Positions 43,984 to 51,935 of a stretch of 64,000 nucleotides of DNA are shown here, piece by piece. The notes beneath the pieces were generated by a model. That model was not told where the DNA came from. It was given only the letters and a program-made list of their open reading frames with translations, and did no database searches. Position 1 is the first letter of the stretch, and each line of letters opens with the position of its first letter. The DNA lies in contig NZ_CP019419.1 of NCBI RefSeq assembly GCF_001975665.1, positions 682,001 to 746,000 on the forward strand. Reading direction: 5' to 3'. Source of the stretch: Polaribacter reichenbachii (GTDB lineage Bacteria > Bacteroidota > Bacteroidia > Flavobacteriales > Flavobacteriaceae). The position numbers and the translations under genes are program-made.

Positions 43984-45096
43984 TTACTTTTTATTAATTT
44001 TTACAATCATACCATCAAAAGCACCTGGTAAAGTTTGCGACAATAATTTGTCGTTATTTTTAAGGCCTTTTATTACCACAGTTTCTGCCCCAAAATAAAC
44101 AGGATCTATTTTAGAAAGCGTTAAAACACTATCATTTTTTACAGTATAAACTGCTGAATTATCTACCAATAATTTTCTAGGGATTTCAATAGCTTCTGTT
44201 TCTGATTTAGCAACCAAATTAGCTTCTAAATACATCCCTTCTTTTAAATCTGTATGTTTAACATCAATAAACACCTTAATAGTTTGTGAAACTTGATCTA
44301 CTTTACCATTTACACGCACCACTTTACCTGTATAATCTTTTGTTTTTTCTAAATTAGAAAGCGCAACAGAGTTACCTACCTTTAACAAGTCTGCAAATTC
44401 AGCATTTATAGAAACTTCCATTTCGTAAACACTTGGATCTATAAATTCTCCTAATTTTTGACCTACTCTTACCAAAGAACCTGGACTAACTAAAGCTTCT
44501 GTTAAAATACCAGAAAAAGGTGCTCTTATTTGATATTTGGTTAAACGAACTTCTAAGTTTTTTACGTTATAATAAGCCGTTAAAATACCTCTACCAGAAA
44601 TAAAATATCTTTCTTTATCCGAAGAAAATTCAGGGATTTTAGGTGTGGTTTTATTCATATCAAAACCTTGTAAATATTTTTCCCATTTTGGGAATTCTGA
44701 TGGGTAATCTAACCTTAAATCTGGTAAAACTGAGGTAATTAAATTATATAAATTACTTTTTTGTGATTGGATACTTGCGTAAAATTCATCGCTATTTAGG
44801 CTTAATAAAGTTTCGCCTCTATAGTAATTAGAACCCGCTTTAAATAACTTTTTAGAAGGTTTTAAAACACCAGAAACTTCAGAATAAATCTCAATTTTAT
44901 TTTTAGCTGTTAAATTACCACTTGCAGATAAAACAATAGGAATTGATTTATTTTCTACATCTTCTACAAAAACAGTTTTTATTTGTTTCTTAAATTTTGG
45001 TTTAGGTTTCTGATTTTTATCAATTAAATAGTTACCTAAAAAAATTGCTCCTACAATGGCAGCAATTCCTAGTGCAGCAAGTATTATTTTTCTCAT
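43984..45096 (-). CDS. RND periplasmic adaptor subunit
   Basis: 370 aa membrane fusion protein anchored by an N-terminal helix (residues 4-24) instead of a lipid. Contains a beta-barrel-sandwich half (ENKSIPIVLSASGNLTAKNK, about 50-70), a short hairpin, FSGILTEALVSPGSLVRVG near 193-211 and a barrel domain thereafter (KTKDYTGKVVRVNGKVDQ). The hairpin is unusually short for an adaptor. It connects the permease gene (4 nt downstream) to TolC. 10 nt separate it from the MarR gene, so all four genes form one operon. Confidence 0.88.
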   Translation of the reverse strand: MRKIILAALGIAAIVGAIFLGNYLIDKNQKPKPKFKKQIKTVFVEDVENKSIPIVLSASGNLTAKNKIEIYSEVSGVLKPSKKLFKAGSNYYRGETLLSLNSDEFYASIQSQKSNLYNLITSVLPDLRLDYPSEFPKWEKYLQGFDMNKTTPKIPEFSSDKERYFISGRGILTAYYNVKNLEVRLTKYQIRAPFSGILTEALVSPGSLVRVGQKLGEFIDPSVYEMEVSINAEFADLLKVGNSVALSNLEKTKDYTGKVVRVNGKVDQVSQTIKVFIDVKHTDLKEGMYLEANLVAKSETEAIEIPRKLLVDNSAVYTVKNDSVLTLSKIDPVYFGAETVVIKGLKNNDKLLSQTLPGAFDGMIVKINKK

Positions 45097-45106
45097 ATAT
45101 GATTAG

Positions 45107-45571
45107 TTAAATGTGCTCTAATTTAGAGTGAAAGTTAATTTGTATTTGTTTGAATATTTGAATTATTTGTTGCTTTTCTTCTTGTGAAATATTTTGTTCC
45201 ATTGTGGTTATTAGATTCTGAATAACAGGTTTTGTTTTTTCATATACCTCTACACCATAATCGGTTAAGTATACATTTTTAATTCGCTTATCTTCTTTAC
45301 TTTGCTTTCTAAAAATATAATTTTTCTTTTCCATTTTTTTTAACAAACGGGTTAAAGAAGACTTATTTCTTAGCGTTAAAAAAGCCAATTCATTTTGATT
45401 TAAACCATCTTGAAATGTTAATTTTTTTAAAACAATCATTTGTTCTTTGGTTAAATCTAAATCATTAGCATTGAAAGATTCCTGAAAAAAATAATCTACC
45501 AATTTGCCTGTTCTACCTAACCAAGGCCCAATAGAATTCTCAAAATCAATATGTAAATCTTTTGTTTTCAC
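45107..45571 (-). CDS. MarR family transcriptional regulator
   Basis: About 154 aa winged-helix repressor. Core features: LTKEQMIVLKKLTFQDGLNQ, helix ELAFLTLRNKSSLTRLLKKM (recognition) and the wing SKEDKRIKNVYLTDYGVEVY. The GTG at 45571 is chosen as start: the in-frame ATG at 45613 lies inside the palindrome at 45599-45616, which is more likely an operator, and the residues it would add (HMQLRGWFIYFC) are not MarR-like. It is the first gene of an efflux operon, consistent with autoregulation and relief by a pump substrate. Confidence 0.87.
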   Translation of the reverse strand: MKTKDLHIDFENSIGPWLGRTGKLVDYFFQESFNANDLDLTKEQMIVLKKLTFQDGLNQNELAFLTLRNKSSLTRLLKKMEKKNYIFRKQSKEDKRIKNVYLTDYGVEVYEKTKPVIQNLITTMEQNISQEEKQQIIQIFKQIQINFHSKLEHI

Positions 45572-45598
45572 GCTGCAAAAATAAATAAACCAACCCCT

Positions 45599-45616
45599 TA
45601 GTTGCATATGCAACTA
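45599..45616. promoter_or_regulatory. 18-bp palindromic MarR operator candidate
   Basis: TAGTTGCATATGCAACTA, perfect, 28 bp upstream of the MarR GTG start. Downstream of it a TATTTTTG box (45576-45583, minus strand) could be the promoter. MarR-family operators are typically palindromes of this size. Confidence 0.75.
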
Positions 45617-45698
45617 TTTAATATTTTGTTAAAAAAAGACCAATTTTAACAACTATAAATTTCAGATTAAAATATTATTTAGAATTATTATAAATAAC

Positions 45699-45729
45699 TT
45701 GCAAGATTCAATTCTCTAAAATACATTTG
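45699..45729 (+). promoter_or_regulatory. promoter of the siderophore receptor
   Basis: -33 TTG at 45699-45701, 20-bp spacer, -7 TACATTTG at 45722-45729; ATG at 45769 follows after a 34-39 nt leader. No clear Fur box was seen. Confidence 0.6.
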
Positions 45730-45768
45730 CCAAAACATATTATTTATATTAAGTCTAAATAAAAACAA

Positions 45769-48192
45769 ATGAAAAATCAACTATTTACTTTTTTGGTATT
45801 TTTAACAACTTTTATAACATATTCTCAAAAAGCCACAATTAAAGGTATTATCACTAACAACTCTAAAGAACCAATTTCTGAAGTTAATGTTATTATAAAA
45901 AACACCACTAAGGGAGCACAAACTAATGAACAAGGAAGCTTTACCATAGAAAATTTAGAAAAAGGAAACTATACACTAACCATCTCTTATTTAGGATACA
46001 AAACAAAAGAAATCATTGTATCTGTTTTAAATAGCGAACAAAAAAATTTAGGAAACATCACTCTATTTGAAGGAAATGAAATTTTAAATGAAATCATTAT
46101 CCAAGGAAATAGAACGAATAAGTTTTCTAGAAAAGAAACTGCTTATGTAGCTAAATTACCATTAAAAGATATAGAAAACACTCAGGTTTACAGCACAGTT
46201 ACAAATGAATTATTAGAATCACAATTAGTTACAAATTTTGATGATGCTTTAAAAAACACTGCAGGAATTGAACAACTTTGGACATCTACAGGACGTGGTG
46301 GAGATGGTGCTGGTTATTACTCTTTACGTGGTTTTTCTGTACAACCTCAATTAGTTAATGGTTTACCAGGTTTAACAAACGGAACCATAAACCCTGCAAA
46401 TATTGAAAGAATAGAGGTGTTAAAAGGACCATCTGCAACTTTATTTGGAAATGCTGTTAGTTCTTATGGTGGTTTAATAAATGTAGTTACCAAAAGACCT
46501 TTTGTTGGTACTGGTGGTCAGATTTCTTTTACTTCTGGTTCTTTTGGTTTAAACCAAATTATAGGAGATTTTAATACTGCTCTAAGCGAAGAAGATAATA
46601 TTTATTTTAGATTAAACACCGCTTATACTTCTCAGCAGAGTTGGCAAGATGCTGGTTTTATGAAATCATTTTTTGTAGCTCCTTCTGTTTCTTATAAAGT
46701 AAATAACAAACTATCTTTCTCTTTTTATGCAGAAGTAACACAAGCAGAACAAACAAATCCTACGTTTTTGTTTTTAAACAGAGCTGCTCCACAAAACGCA
46801 ACCAATCTAGAAGAATTAGGTTACAACAATAAATTTTCTTTTACAAGTAACGATTTAAGTTTAGAAAATCCTAATCAGAATTATAGAATAGAAATGGATT
46901 ATAAATTGTCTGATAGCTGGAAATCTCAAACTTTATTATCTAAAAGTACAACATCAACAAAAGGATATTATTCTTATGTTTATGATTTTGGAACGTTTAC
47001 AACTGATACATTTTCTAGATACATCAATAAACAAAATGCTAATACCCAAACCACAGATATTCAGCAAAATTTTATTGGTGATTTTAATTTAGGTTCTTTA
47101 AGAAACAGAATGGTAATTGGCTTAGATTATTATACAGCAACTCAAACAGACAATAGCTCAGGGTATGCTTTTTACGGAAATGTAAATCCTGATGGAACAA
47201 CAAATGGAGATAATCCCTTTACTCCAAGCGTAGAAACAGACACTTATCCACTTTCTACCTCTGGTGTTGATGCTGTTTTAGCATCGCAAAGTGTAAATAA
47301 CTCTAAATCTAAAAATGAAATTTATAGTTTATACGTTTCTGATGTAATTAATTTAACTCATAATTTTTCTGCAATGGTGGGTTTACGTTTAGATCGATTT
47401 GAAAATGAAGGTGATGTTACTAATCCAGATGATGATTATAATCAAACAACATTATCTCCAAAAGTTGGTTTGGTGTATCAACCAATACAGAACAAACTAT
47501 CTTTATTTACCAATTATCAAAACGGATTTACAAATGTAGCTCCACAATTGGTTGGAGACCCAAGTGCTGGTGCTCAAACTTTAGAAACATTTACACCAGA
47601 ACAAGCAAATCAATTTGAGTTTGGTGTAAAAACAAACCTTTTTAACAATAGATTTAATGCAACTTTAAGTTATTATAATATTAAAGTTACAGATAGAGTT
47701 ATTACAGATCCATCTTCCCCATTTAACAAAATACAAGGAGGAGAAGTTGAAAGCAAAGGTTTTGAAATTGAAATAAATGCAAACCCTGTTCATGGTTTAA
47801 ATATTAGAGCTGGTTTTAGCAATAATGATAGCGAAACCACAAAATCGGATAATACAGAAATTTTAAACAAAAGACCTTTAGAAGCAGGTCCAGAAACTTT
47901 ATACAATTTATGGGCAAACTACGAGTTTCAAGAGGGTAGTTTAAAAGGTTTTGGTCTTGGCTTTGGTTTTAACGGAGCAAGCGATCGTTTTGCAATAAAC
48001 TATGTTTCTACAGGCGATTTTATTTTACCAAGTTACACCATTGCAAATGCATCACTTTTTTATCAAGCAGAAAAATATAGAATTGGTTTAAAAGCAAACA
48101 ACTTGTTTAATAAAGAGTATTATAAAGGTTGGACAACCATAAACCCGCAATCTCCAAGAGCAATTTTAGCCAATTTTACCTATAAATTTTAA
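45769..48192 (+). CDS. TonB-dependent siderophore receptor
   Basis: 807 aa outer-membrane receptor. Signal peptide to residue 21, a carboxypeptidase-regulatory-like domain (24-105; ITNNSKEPISEVNVIIKNT), plug domain (about 125-245; DDALKNTAGIEQLW, RGFSVQPQLVNGLPG, IERIEVLKGPSATLFG) and a 22-strand barrel ending in aromatic FTYKF. The plug text is of the ferrichrome/ferric-siderophore class. Paired with the PepSY membrane protein downstream, it indicates iron uptake. Promoter: TACATTTG at 45722-45729 with TTG 20 bp upstream. Ends at a hairpin terminator. Confidence 0.92.
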   Translation: MKNQLFTFLVFLTTFITYSQKATIKGIITNNSKEPISEVNVIIKNTTKGAQTNEQGSFTIENLEKGNYTLTISYLGYKTKEIIVSVLNSEQKNLGNITLFEGNEILNEIIIQGNRTNKFSRKETAYVAKLPLKDIENTQVYSTVTNELLESQLVTNFDDALKNTAGIEQLWTSTGRGGDGAGYYSLRGFSVQPQLVNGLPGLTNGTINPANIERIEVLKGPSATLFGNAVSSYGGLINVVTKRPFVGTGGQISFTSGSFGLNQIIGDFNTALSEEDNIYFRLNTAYTSQQSWQDAGFMKSFFVAPSVSYKVNNKLSFSFYAEVTQAEQTNPTFLFLNRAAPQNATNLEELGYNNKFSFTSNDLSLENPNQNYRIEMDYKLSDSWKSQTLLSKSTTSTKGYYSYVYDFGTFTTDTFSRYINKQNANTQTTDIQQNFIGDFNLGSLRNRMVIGLDYYTATQTDNSSGYAFYGNVNPDGTTNGDNPFTPSVETDTYPLSTSGVDAVLASQSVNNSKSKNEIYSLYVSDVINLTHNFSAMVGLRLDRFENEGDVTNPDDDYNQTTLSPKVGLVYQPIQNKLSLFTNYQNGFTNVAPQLVGDPSAGAQTLETFTPEQANQFEFGVKTNLFNNRFNATLSYYNIKVTDRVITDPSSPFNKIQGGEVESKGFEIEINANPVHGLNIRAGFSNNDSETTKSDNTEILNKRPLEAGPETLYNLWANYEFQEGSLKGFGLGFGFNGASDRFAINYVSTGDFILPSYTIANASLFYQAEKYRIGLKANNLFNKEYYKGWTTINPQSPRAILANFTYKF

Positions 48193-48210
48193 ATATAAAC
48201 TACACCAATA

Positions 48211-48238
48211 AAGAGCATCATTTTATGATGCTCTTTTG
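48211..48238 (+). terminator. terminator behind the siderophore receptor
   Basis: AGAGCATCA (48212-48220) and TGATGCTCT (48226-48234), perfect 9-bp stem, 5-nt loop, then TTTTGC. It separates the receptor gene from the PepSY gene. Confidence 0.8.
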
Positions 48239-48256
48239 CTGTTAATTAAAACAAAA

Positions 48257-49390
48257 ATGAAAACAAAAAAACTCATATTTCAACTTCATAAAATTTTAGG
48301 TTTAACAACTGGTATTGTTGTTTTTATAGTTGCAATTACAGGTTGTTGTTGGGCATTTAGAGAAGAAATAGAAAGTTTATACGACGATTATAAGACAGTA
48401 CCTCTTAGAAATGAAAAGGTTATTACAGTTACAAAAGCCAAGGAAATTGCACAAAAAGTTTTTCCAGAAAACACAGTACATGGCACAGTTTTTAAAAAAG
48501 AAAACAACGCTGTAGAAGTTATTTTTTATGATGCAGAACCCGAATTTTATCAAAGTATTTTTTTAAATCCATATTCTGGTAAAATTATTCAAGTAGATGA
48601 TCATACAACTGGTTTTTTTGCCATTATTTTAAAAGGGCATATGCGAGTTTGGTTGCCCAAAGATATTGGCGAACAAGTTGTTGGTGCTTCTATTTTAATC
48701 TTTATTTTAATTATTATTTCTGGTTTTATACTTTGGATTCCTAAAAAGCGGAAAAACTTAAAACAACGTTTAAAGTTTGATTGGAAAAAAACCACAAAAT
48801 GGAAACGAAAAAACTTCGATTTACATACTGTAACCGGTTTTTATATTTGTTCTTTGGCTTTAGTTATAGCCTTTACAGGTACTATGATCTCATACAATTG
48901 GCTTAAATACGTGGTATACAAATCTACAGGAGGTCAAAAAACTGTTTTCTTCGAAGTTCCTAAAAATATAGATTCAACGACCATAGCTAAAACAGCTAAA
49001 CCTATAGATTTATTAATACCTAAACTGCAAAAAGAAAATCCGGATGCAGATGGCTTTGAACTGCATTACCCAGAAACAGAAACACAAAGTATATATGTAG
49101 AAGTTTCGAATAGTAGTGATGTATATTATGATTCTGATTTTCGGTTTTTTGACCAAAATACACTAAAAGAAATAGAAGTAGATGCTATTTATGGCAAATA
49201 TAAAAACGCAACTGTGCCAGATAAAATATTAAGAATGTATTACGACATTCATATTGGTGCAATTGGCGGAATTACAGGAAAAATAATAGCCTTTATCATC
49301 AGTTTACTTACAGCAACTTTACCTGTAACAGGAATATTATTATGGTATGGAAGAAAGTATAAAAAGAAAAAAACGACAATAATAAGGTAA
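48257..49390 (+). CDS. PepSY-associated TM helix protein
   Basis: 377 aa inner-membrane protein with four transmembrane helices (about 13-35, 142-163, 192-215, 336-360) and two periplasmic PepSY-like regions (HGTVFKKENNAVEVIFYDAE; FELHYPETETQSIYVEVS). This family is usually iron-regulated and accompanies siderophore receptors, probably reducing or releasing ferric iron in the periplasm. The start is ATG 48257, since the in-frame TTG at 48236 lies in the terminator of the previous gene. Presence of that terminator between the two genes means expression depends on readthrough or a separate promoter. Confidence 0.88.
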   Translation: MKTKKLIFQLHKILGLTTGIVVFIVAITGCCWAFREEIESLYDDYKTVPLRNEKVITVTKAKEIAQKVFPENTVHGTVFKKENNAVEVIFYDAEPEFYQSIFLNPYSGKIIQVDDHTTGFFAIILKGHMRVWLPKDIGEQVVGASILIFILIIISGFILWIPKKRKNLKQRLKFDWKKTTKWKRKNFDLHTVTGFYICSLALVIAFTGTMISYNWLKYVVYKSTGGQKTVFFEVPKNIDSTTIAKTAKPIDLLIPKLQKENPDADGFELHYPETETQSIYVEVSNSSDVYYDSDFRFFDQNTLKEIEVDAIYGKYKNATVPDKILRMYYDIHIGAIGGITGKIIAFIISLLTATLPVTGILLWYGRKYKKKKTTIIR

Positions 49391-49395
49391 CTTTT

Positions 49396-49465
49396 ATTAA
49401 ACCATATTTTTTTAGCACCTTTATCTTCTTTTAATAAAAGATAAAGGCTAATTTTATGGTTTAAT
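49396..49465. other. long two-tier hairpin between PepSY and GNAT genes
   Basis: Outer arms ATTAAACCATA (49396-49406) and TATGGTTTAAT (49455-49465), perfect 11 bp; inner CCTTTATCTT / AAGATAAAGG, perfect 10 bp. No T-tract follows the outer stem. Possible terminator or folded RNA. Confidence 0.5.
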
Positions 49466-49486
49466 AGTAAATATCTTCATAATTAT

Positions 49487-50659
49487 TTGATCTGTTATAC
49501 GAATACAAATACTGCATTATTTTTTTCTTCTATTGATGAAATTCCTACTGAAATTTGGCAGGATTTAAATTGTACACAAAACTTTTATTTTCATCCTAAT
49601 TATTTAAAGTCTTTAGAAAAAAATCATCCAGAAATTACTTTTACCTATATTGTATTAATTGATGATGATAAAAAACCAACTGCAATTGCAAATCTTAAAA
49701 TTGTTGATTTTCATTTAAATTTTATTAAAAATGATTTAGAATTTTTAAGAAACATTGGTAAAAAAATGCATATTATTCCAGATAATAAACCGTTAAAATT
49801 ATTAATCTGTGGAAACATTTTTGTGAGCGGAGAACATGGCGTTTATATCAAACAAAATCAAGATAAAAATGCAATTCTAAAAGAATTAGCAGAAAGCATA
49901 AATCATTTTTTAAACTTAAATAAAGGTCTTAAGAAAAAAATTGACGCTTTTTTAATTAAAGACTTTGTAAAAGAATCTTTATTTATAACTGACGAATTAA
50001 AAGGTTTTAATTACCATCCTTTTTCTGTAGAACCGAATATGAAACTCAAACTACAAGAAAACTGGCAAACTTTTGATGATTATTTAGCTGTAATGAAAAC
50101 AAAATTTAGGGTAAAAGCAAAAAAAGCGTTCTCCTTAAGTGAAAATCTTAAAATTGAAGATGTTACTTTAGATAATATTGATAAAATGCTTCCAAAAATG
50201 ACTTCTTTGTACGAGAAAGTTACCTCTAAAGCAGATTTTAATTTGGCGAATTTTAATTTAGAAACCTATAAAGGTTTCAAATCAAAATTAGGCGATAATT
50301 ACATTTTAAAAACCTATTGGTTTCATAATAAAATTGTTGGTTTTATGTCTGGTGTTATTAACCAAAAATCTTTAGACGCCCATTTTGTTGGTATTGATTA
50401 TCAACTAAATAAAAAACACGCCATTTACCAAAGAATATTGTACGACTATGTAGAAATTGCCATCAGTAAAAAGCTAAAAATCATTAATTTTGGAAGAACT
50501 GCTAGCGAAATTAAGAGTTCTATTGGTGCAGAACCACAAGATCTAACAATGTATCTTCGTCATAAAAAAAGCATCACAAATAAAATTTTAAAGTTATTTT
50601 TGCAACGTGTACAACCTACACCTTTTCGTCAAAATTTTCCATTTAAATTGAAAAATTAA
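49487..50659 (+). CDS. GNAT-like acetyltransferase, BioF2/FemAB-like
   Basis: 390 aa soluble protein. N-terminal region (about 20-60: IPTEIWQDLNCTQNFYFHP) and C-terminal acetyltransferase-like fold (KTKFRVKAKKAFSL near 204-217, HNKIVGFMSGVINQKSLDAHFVG, INFGRTASEIKSSIG) resemble the GNAT group used in peptidoglycan-type aminoacyl transfer. Substrate unknown. No ATG lies in frame before residue 90, and the frame opens with a TTG at 49487-49489, which I take as the start; this is unusual and less secure. Next gene starts at the last base of its stop. Confidence 0.65.
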   Translation: MICYTNTNTALFFSSIDEIPTEIWQDLNCTQNFYFHPNYLKSLEKNHPEITFTYIVLIDDDKKPTAIANLKIVDFHLNFIKNDLEFLRNIGKKMHIIPDNKPLKLLICGNIFVSGEHGVYIKQNQDKNAILKELAESINHFLNLNKGLKKKIDAFLIKDFVKESLFITDELKGFNYHPFSVEPNMKLKLQENWQTFDDYLAVMKTKFRVKAKKAFSLSENLKIEDVTLDNIDKMLPKMTSLYEKVTSKADFNLANFNLETYKGFKSKLGDNYILKTYWFHNKIVGFMSGVINQKSLDAHFVGIDYQLNKKHAIYQRILYDYVEIAISKKLKIINFGRTASEIKSSIGAEPQDLTMYLRHKKSITNKILKLFLQRVQPTPFRQNFPFKLKN

Positions 50660-51522
50660 TGAATAACAGTAAAGAATTAATATCACTTTTATCTTTAAAA
50701 GAATTAGAAGAAAATAAATTTTTAGGAGAAAGTGTAACCATAGGAAGCGCAATAGTATTTGGTGGGCAAGTATTAGCACAAGCTGTGCATTCTGCTTACA
50801 GAACCATACCAGAAAACCGCTTTTTACATTCTTTGCATTCGTACTTTTTAGAACCAGGAGATTTAACGATTCCGATTACATATGATGTTGCTGAAGTTAG
50901 AAATGGTGGTAGTTTTTCTACAAGAAGAGTTACAGCAAGCCAAAATAATAAAACCATATTTATTTTAGCAGCTTCTTTTCATAAAAAAGAAGAAGGTTTT
51001 GAGCACCAAGTAGCAATGAAAACAGACATTAAACAACCAGAAGAGTTATTAAGTTGGGATGATATGATTGTTCAGTTAGGTGATTTCTTACCTAAAAGTA
51101 TGAAATCTTTTTTAAGTATAGAAAGACCTATTGCTTTTAAACCTGTAGTTGTTCCTAATCCTTTAGCCCCCAAAAATAGAGCTCCGAAAGAAGAAGTTTG
51201 GTTTAAGTTAAAAGGTGATATTCCAGAAATGGACATCCAAATGAAACATCAAATTTTAACCTATATTTCTGATTACAATGTTTTAAATGCTGCTTTTAAT
51301 CCGAATGCAAAAGATTATAATTTTGGTAATACGATGACTGCTAGTTTAGATCATTCTATGTGGTTTTTTAGAGATTTTGATTTTAATGATTGGATGCTTT
51401 TTTCTGCAGAATCGCCAAATACCTATGGCGCAAGAGGTTTGTGTAAAGCAAATATTTTTACAAGAGATGGTAAATTGGTAGCATCTTTAACACAAGAAGG
51501 TTTATTGAGACCTAAAAAGTAA
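50659..51522 (+). CDS. tesB: acyl-CoA thioesterase II
   Basis: 287 aa double hot-dog thioesterase, hydrolysing acyl-CoA to free acid and CoA. Seen: FGGQVLAQAVHSAYRTIPEN (about 34-53) and GGSFSTRRVTASQNNKTIF in the first hot-dog domain, SLDHSMWFFRDF with the catalytic Asp region in the second, and ANIFTRDGKLVASLTQEGLLR at the end. Length is typical of TesB. It follows the GNAT-like gene with a one-base overlap, so they are probably co-transcribed. Confidence 0.9.
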   Translation: MNNSKELISLLSLKELEENKFLGESVTIGSAIVFGGQVLAQAVHSAYRTIPENRFLHSLHSYFLEPGDLTIPITYDVAEVRNGGSFSTRRVTASQNNKTIFILAASFHKKEEGFEHQVAMKTDIKQPEELLSWDDMIVQLGDFLPKSMKSFLSIERPIAFKPVVVPNPLAPKNRAPKEEVWFKLKGDIPEMDIQMKHQILTYISDYNVLNAAFNPNAKDYNFGNTMTASLDHSMWFFRDFDFNDWMLFSAESPNTYGARGLCKANIFTRDGKLVASLTQEGLLRPKK

Positions 51523-51583
51523 ATGTTAGTTTAATATTCAGTTGCAGTTTGCAATAAGAAGCTAATTTAAAAAATAGACAAAA

Positions 51584-51931
51584 ATGAGTCCTTATATATA
51601 TGTGCTAACCACAAATGGTTTGTTGTTTTTATTGAGTGTTATTTTTTGGAAATTCCCACCAAAAAAAATCAATAATTTTTATGGTTATCGAACTTTTAAA
51701 GCAATGCAAAATCAAGATATTTGGGATTTTGCAAACACTAACTTTAATAAATCACTTCTTTTTTATTCAGGAATATCTTTTTTAGGTGGTTTGCTATTGG
51801 CTCAGTTTTCTGCTAAAGAAATTTCTTGGGAACCCATGGTTTTAGTAATGCTATCTATTTTAGTTTCTATTATAAAAACTGAACGTGCTTTAAGCGATAA
51901 TTTTACTGATGAAGGGAAAAGGAAAAAATAA
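51584..51931 (+). CDS. SdpI-like membrane protein
   Basis: 115 aa protein with three or four hydrophobic segments. FPPKKINNFYGYRTFKAMQN and WDFANTNFNKSLLFYSG match the SdpI/YhfL C-terminal motif family, whose members protect against the SdpC toxin or act as uncharacterised membrane proteins. It converges with the haem-type receptor gene with only 4 nt between the stops. Function in this host is unknown. Confidence 0.8.
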   Translation: MSPYIYVLTTNGLLFLLSVIFWKFPPKKINNFYGYRTFKAMQNQDIWDFANTNFNKSLLFYSGISFLGGLLLAQFSAKEISWEPMVLVMLSILVSIIKTERALSDNFTDEGKRKK

Positions 51932-51935
51932 TTCC

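Noticed and set aside
45572..45613. ATG at 45613 as the MarR start
   Set aside because: It lies within an 18-bp palindrome; added residues are not MarR-like, and a GTG at 45571 fits better.
48236..48256. TTG start of the PepSY gene
   Set aside because: Lies in the terminator of the preceding gene; an ATG 21 nt on precedes the first membrane helix.
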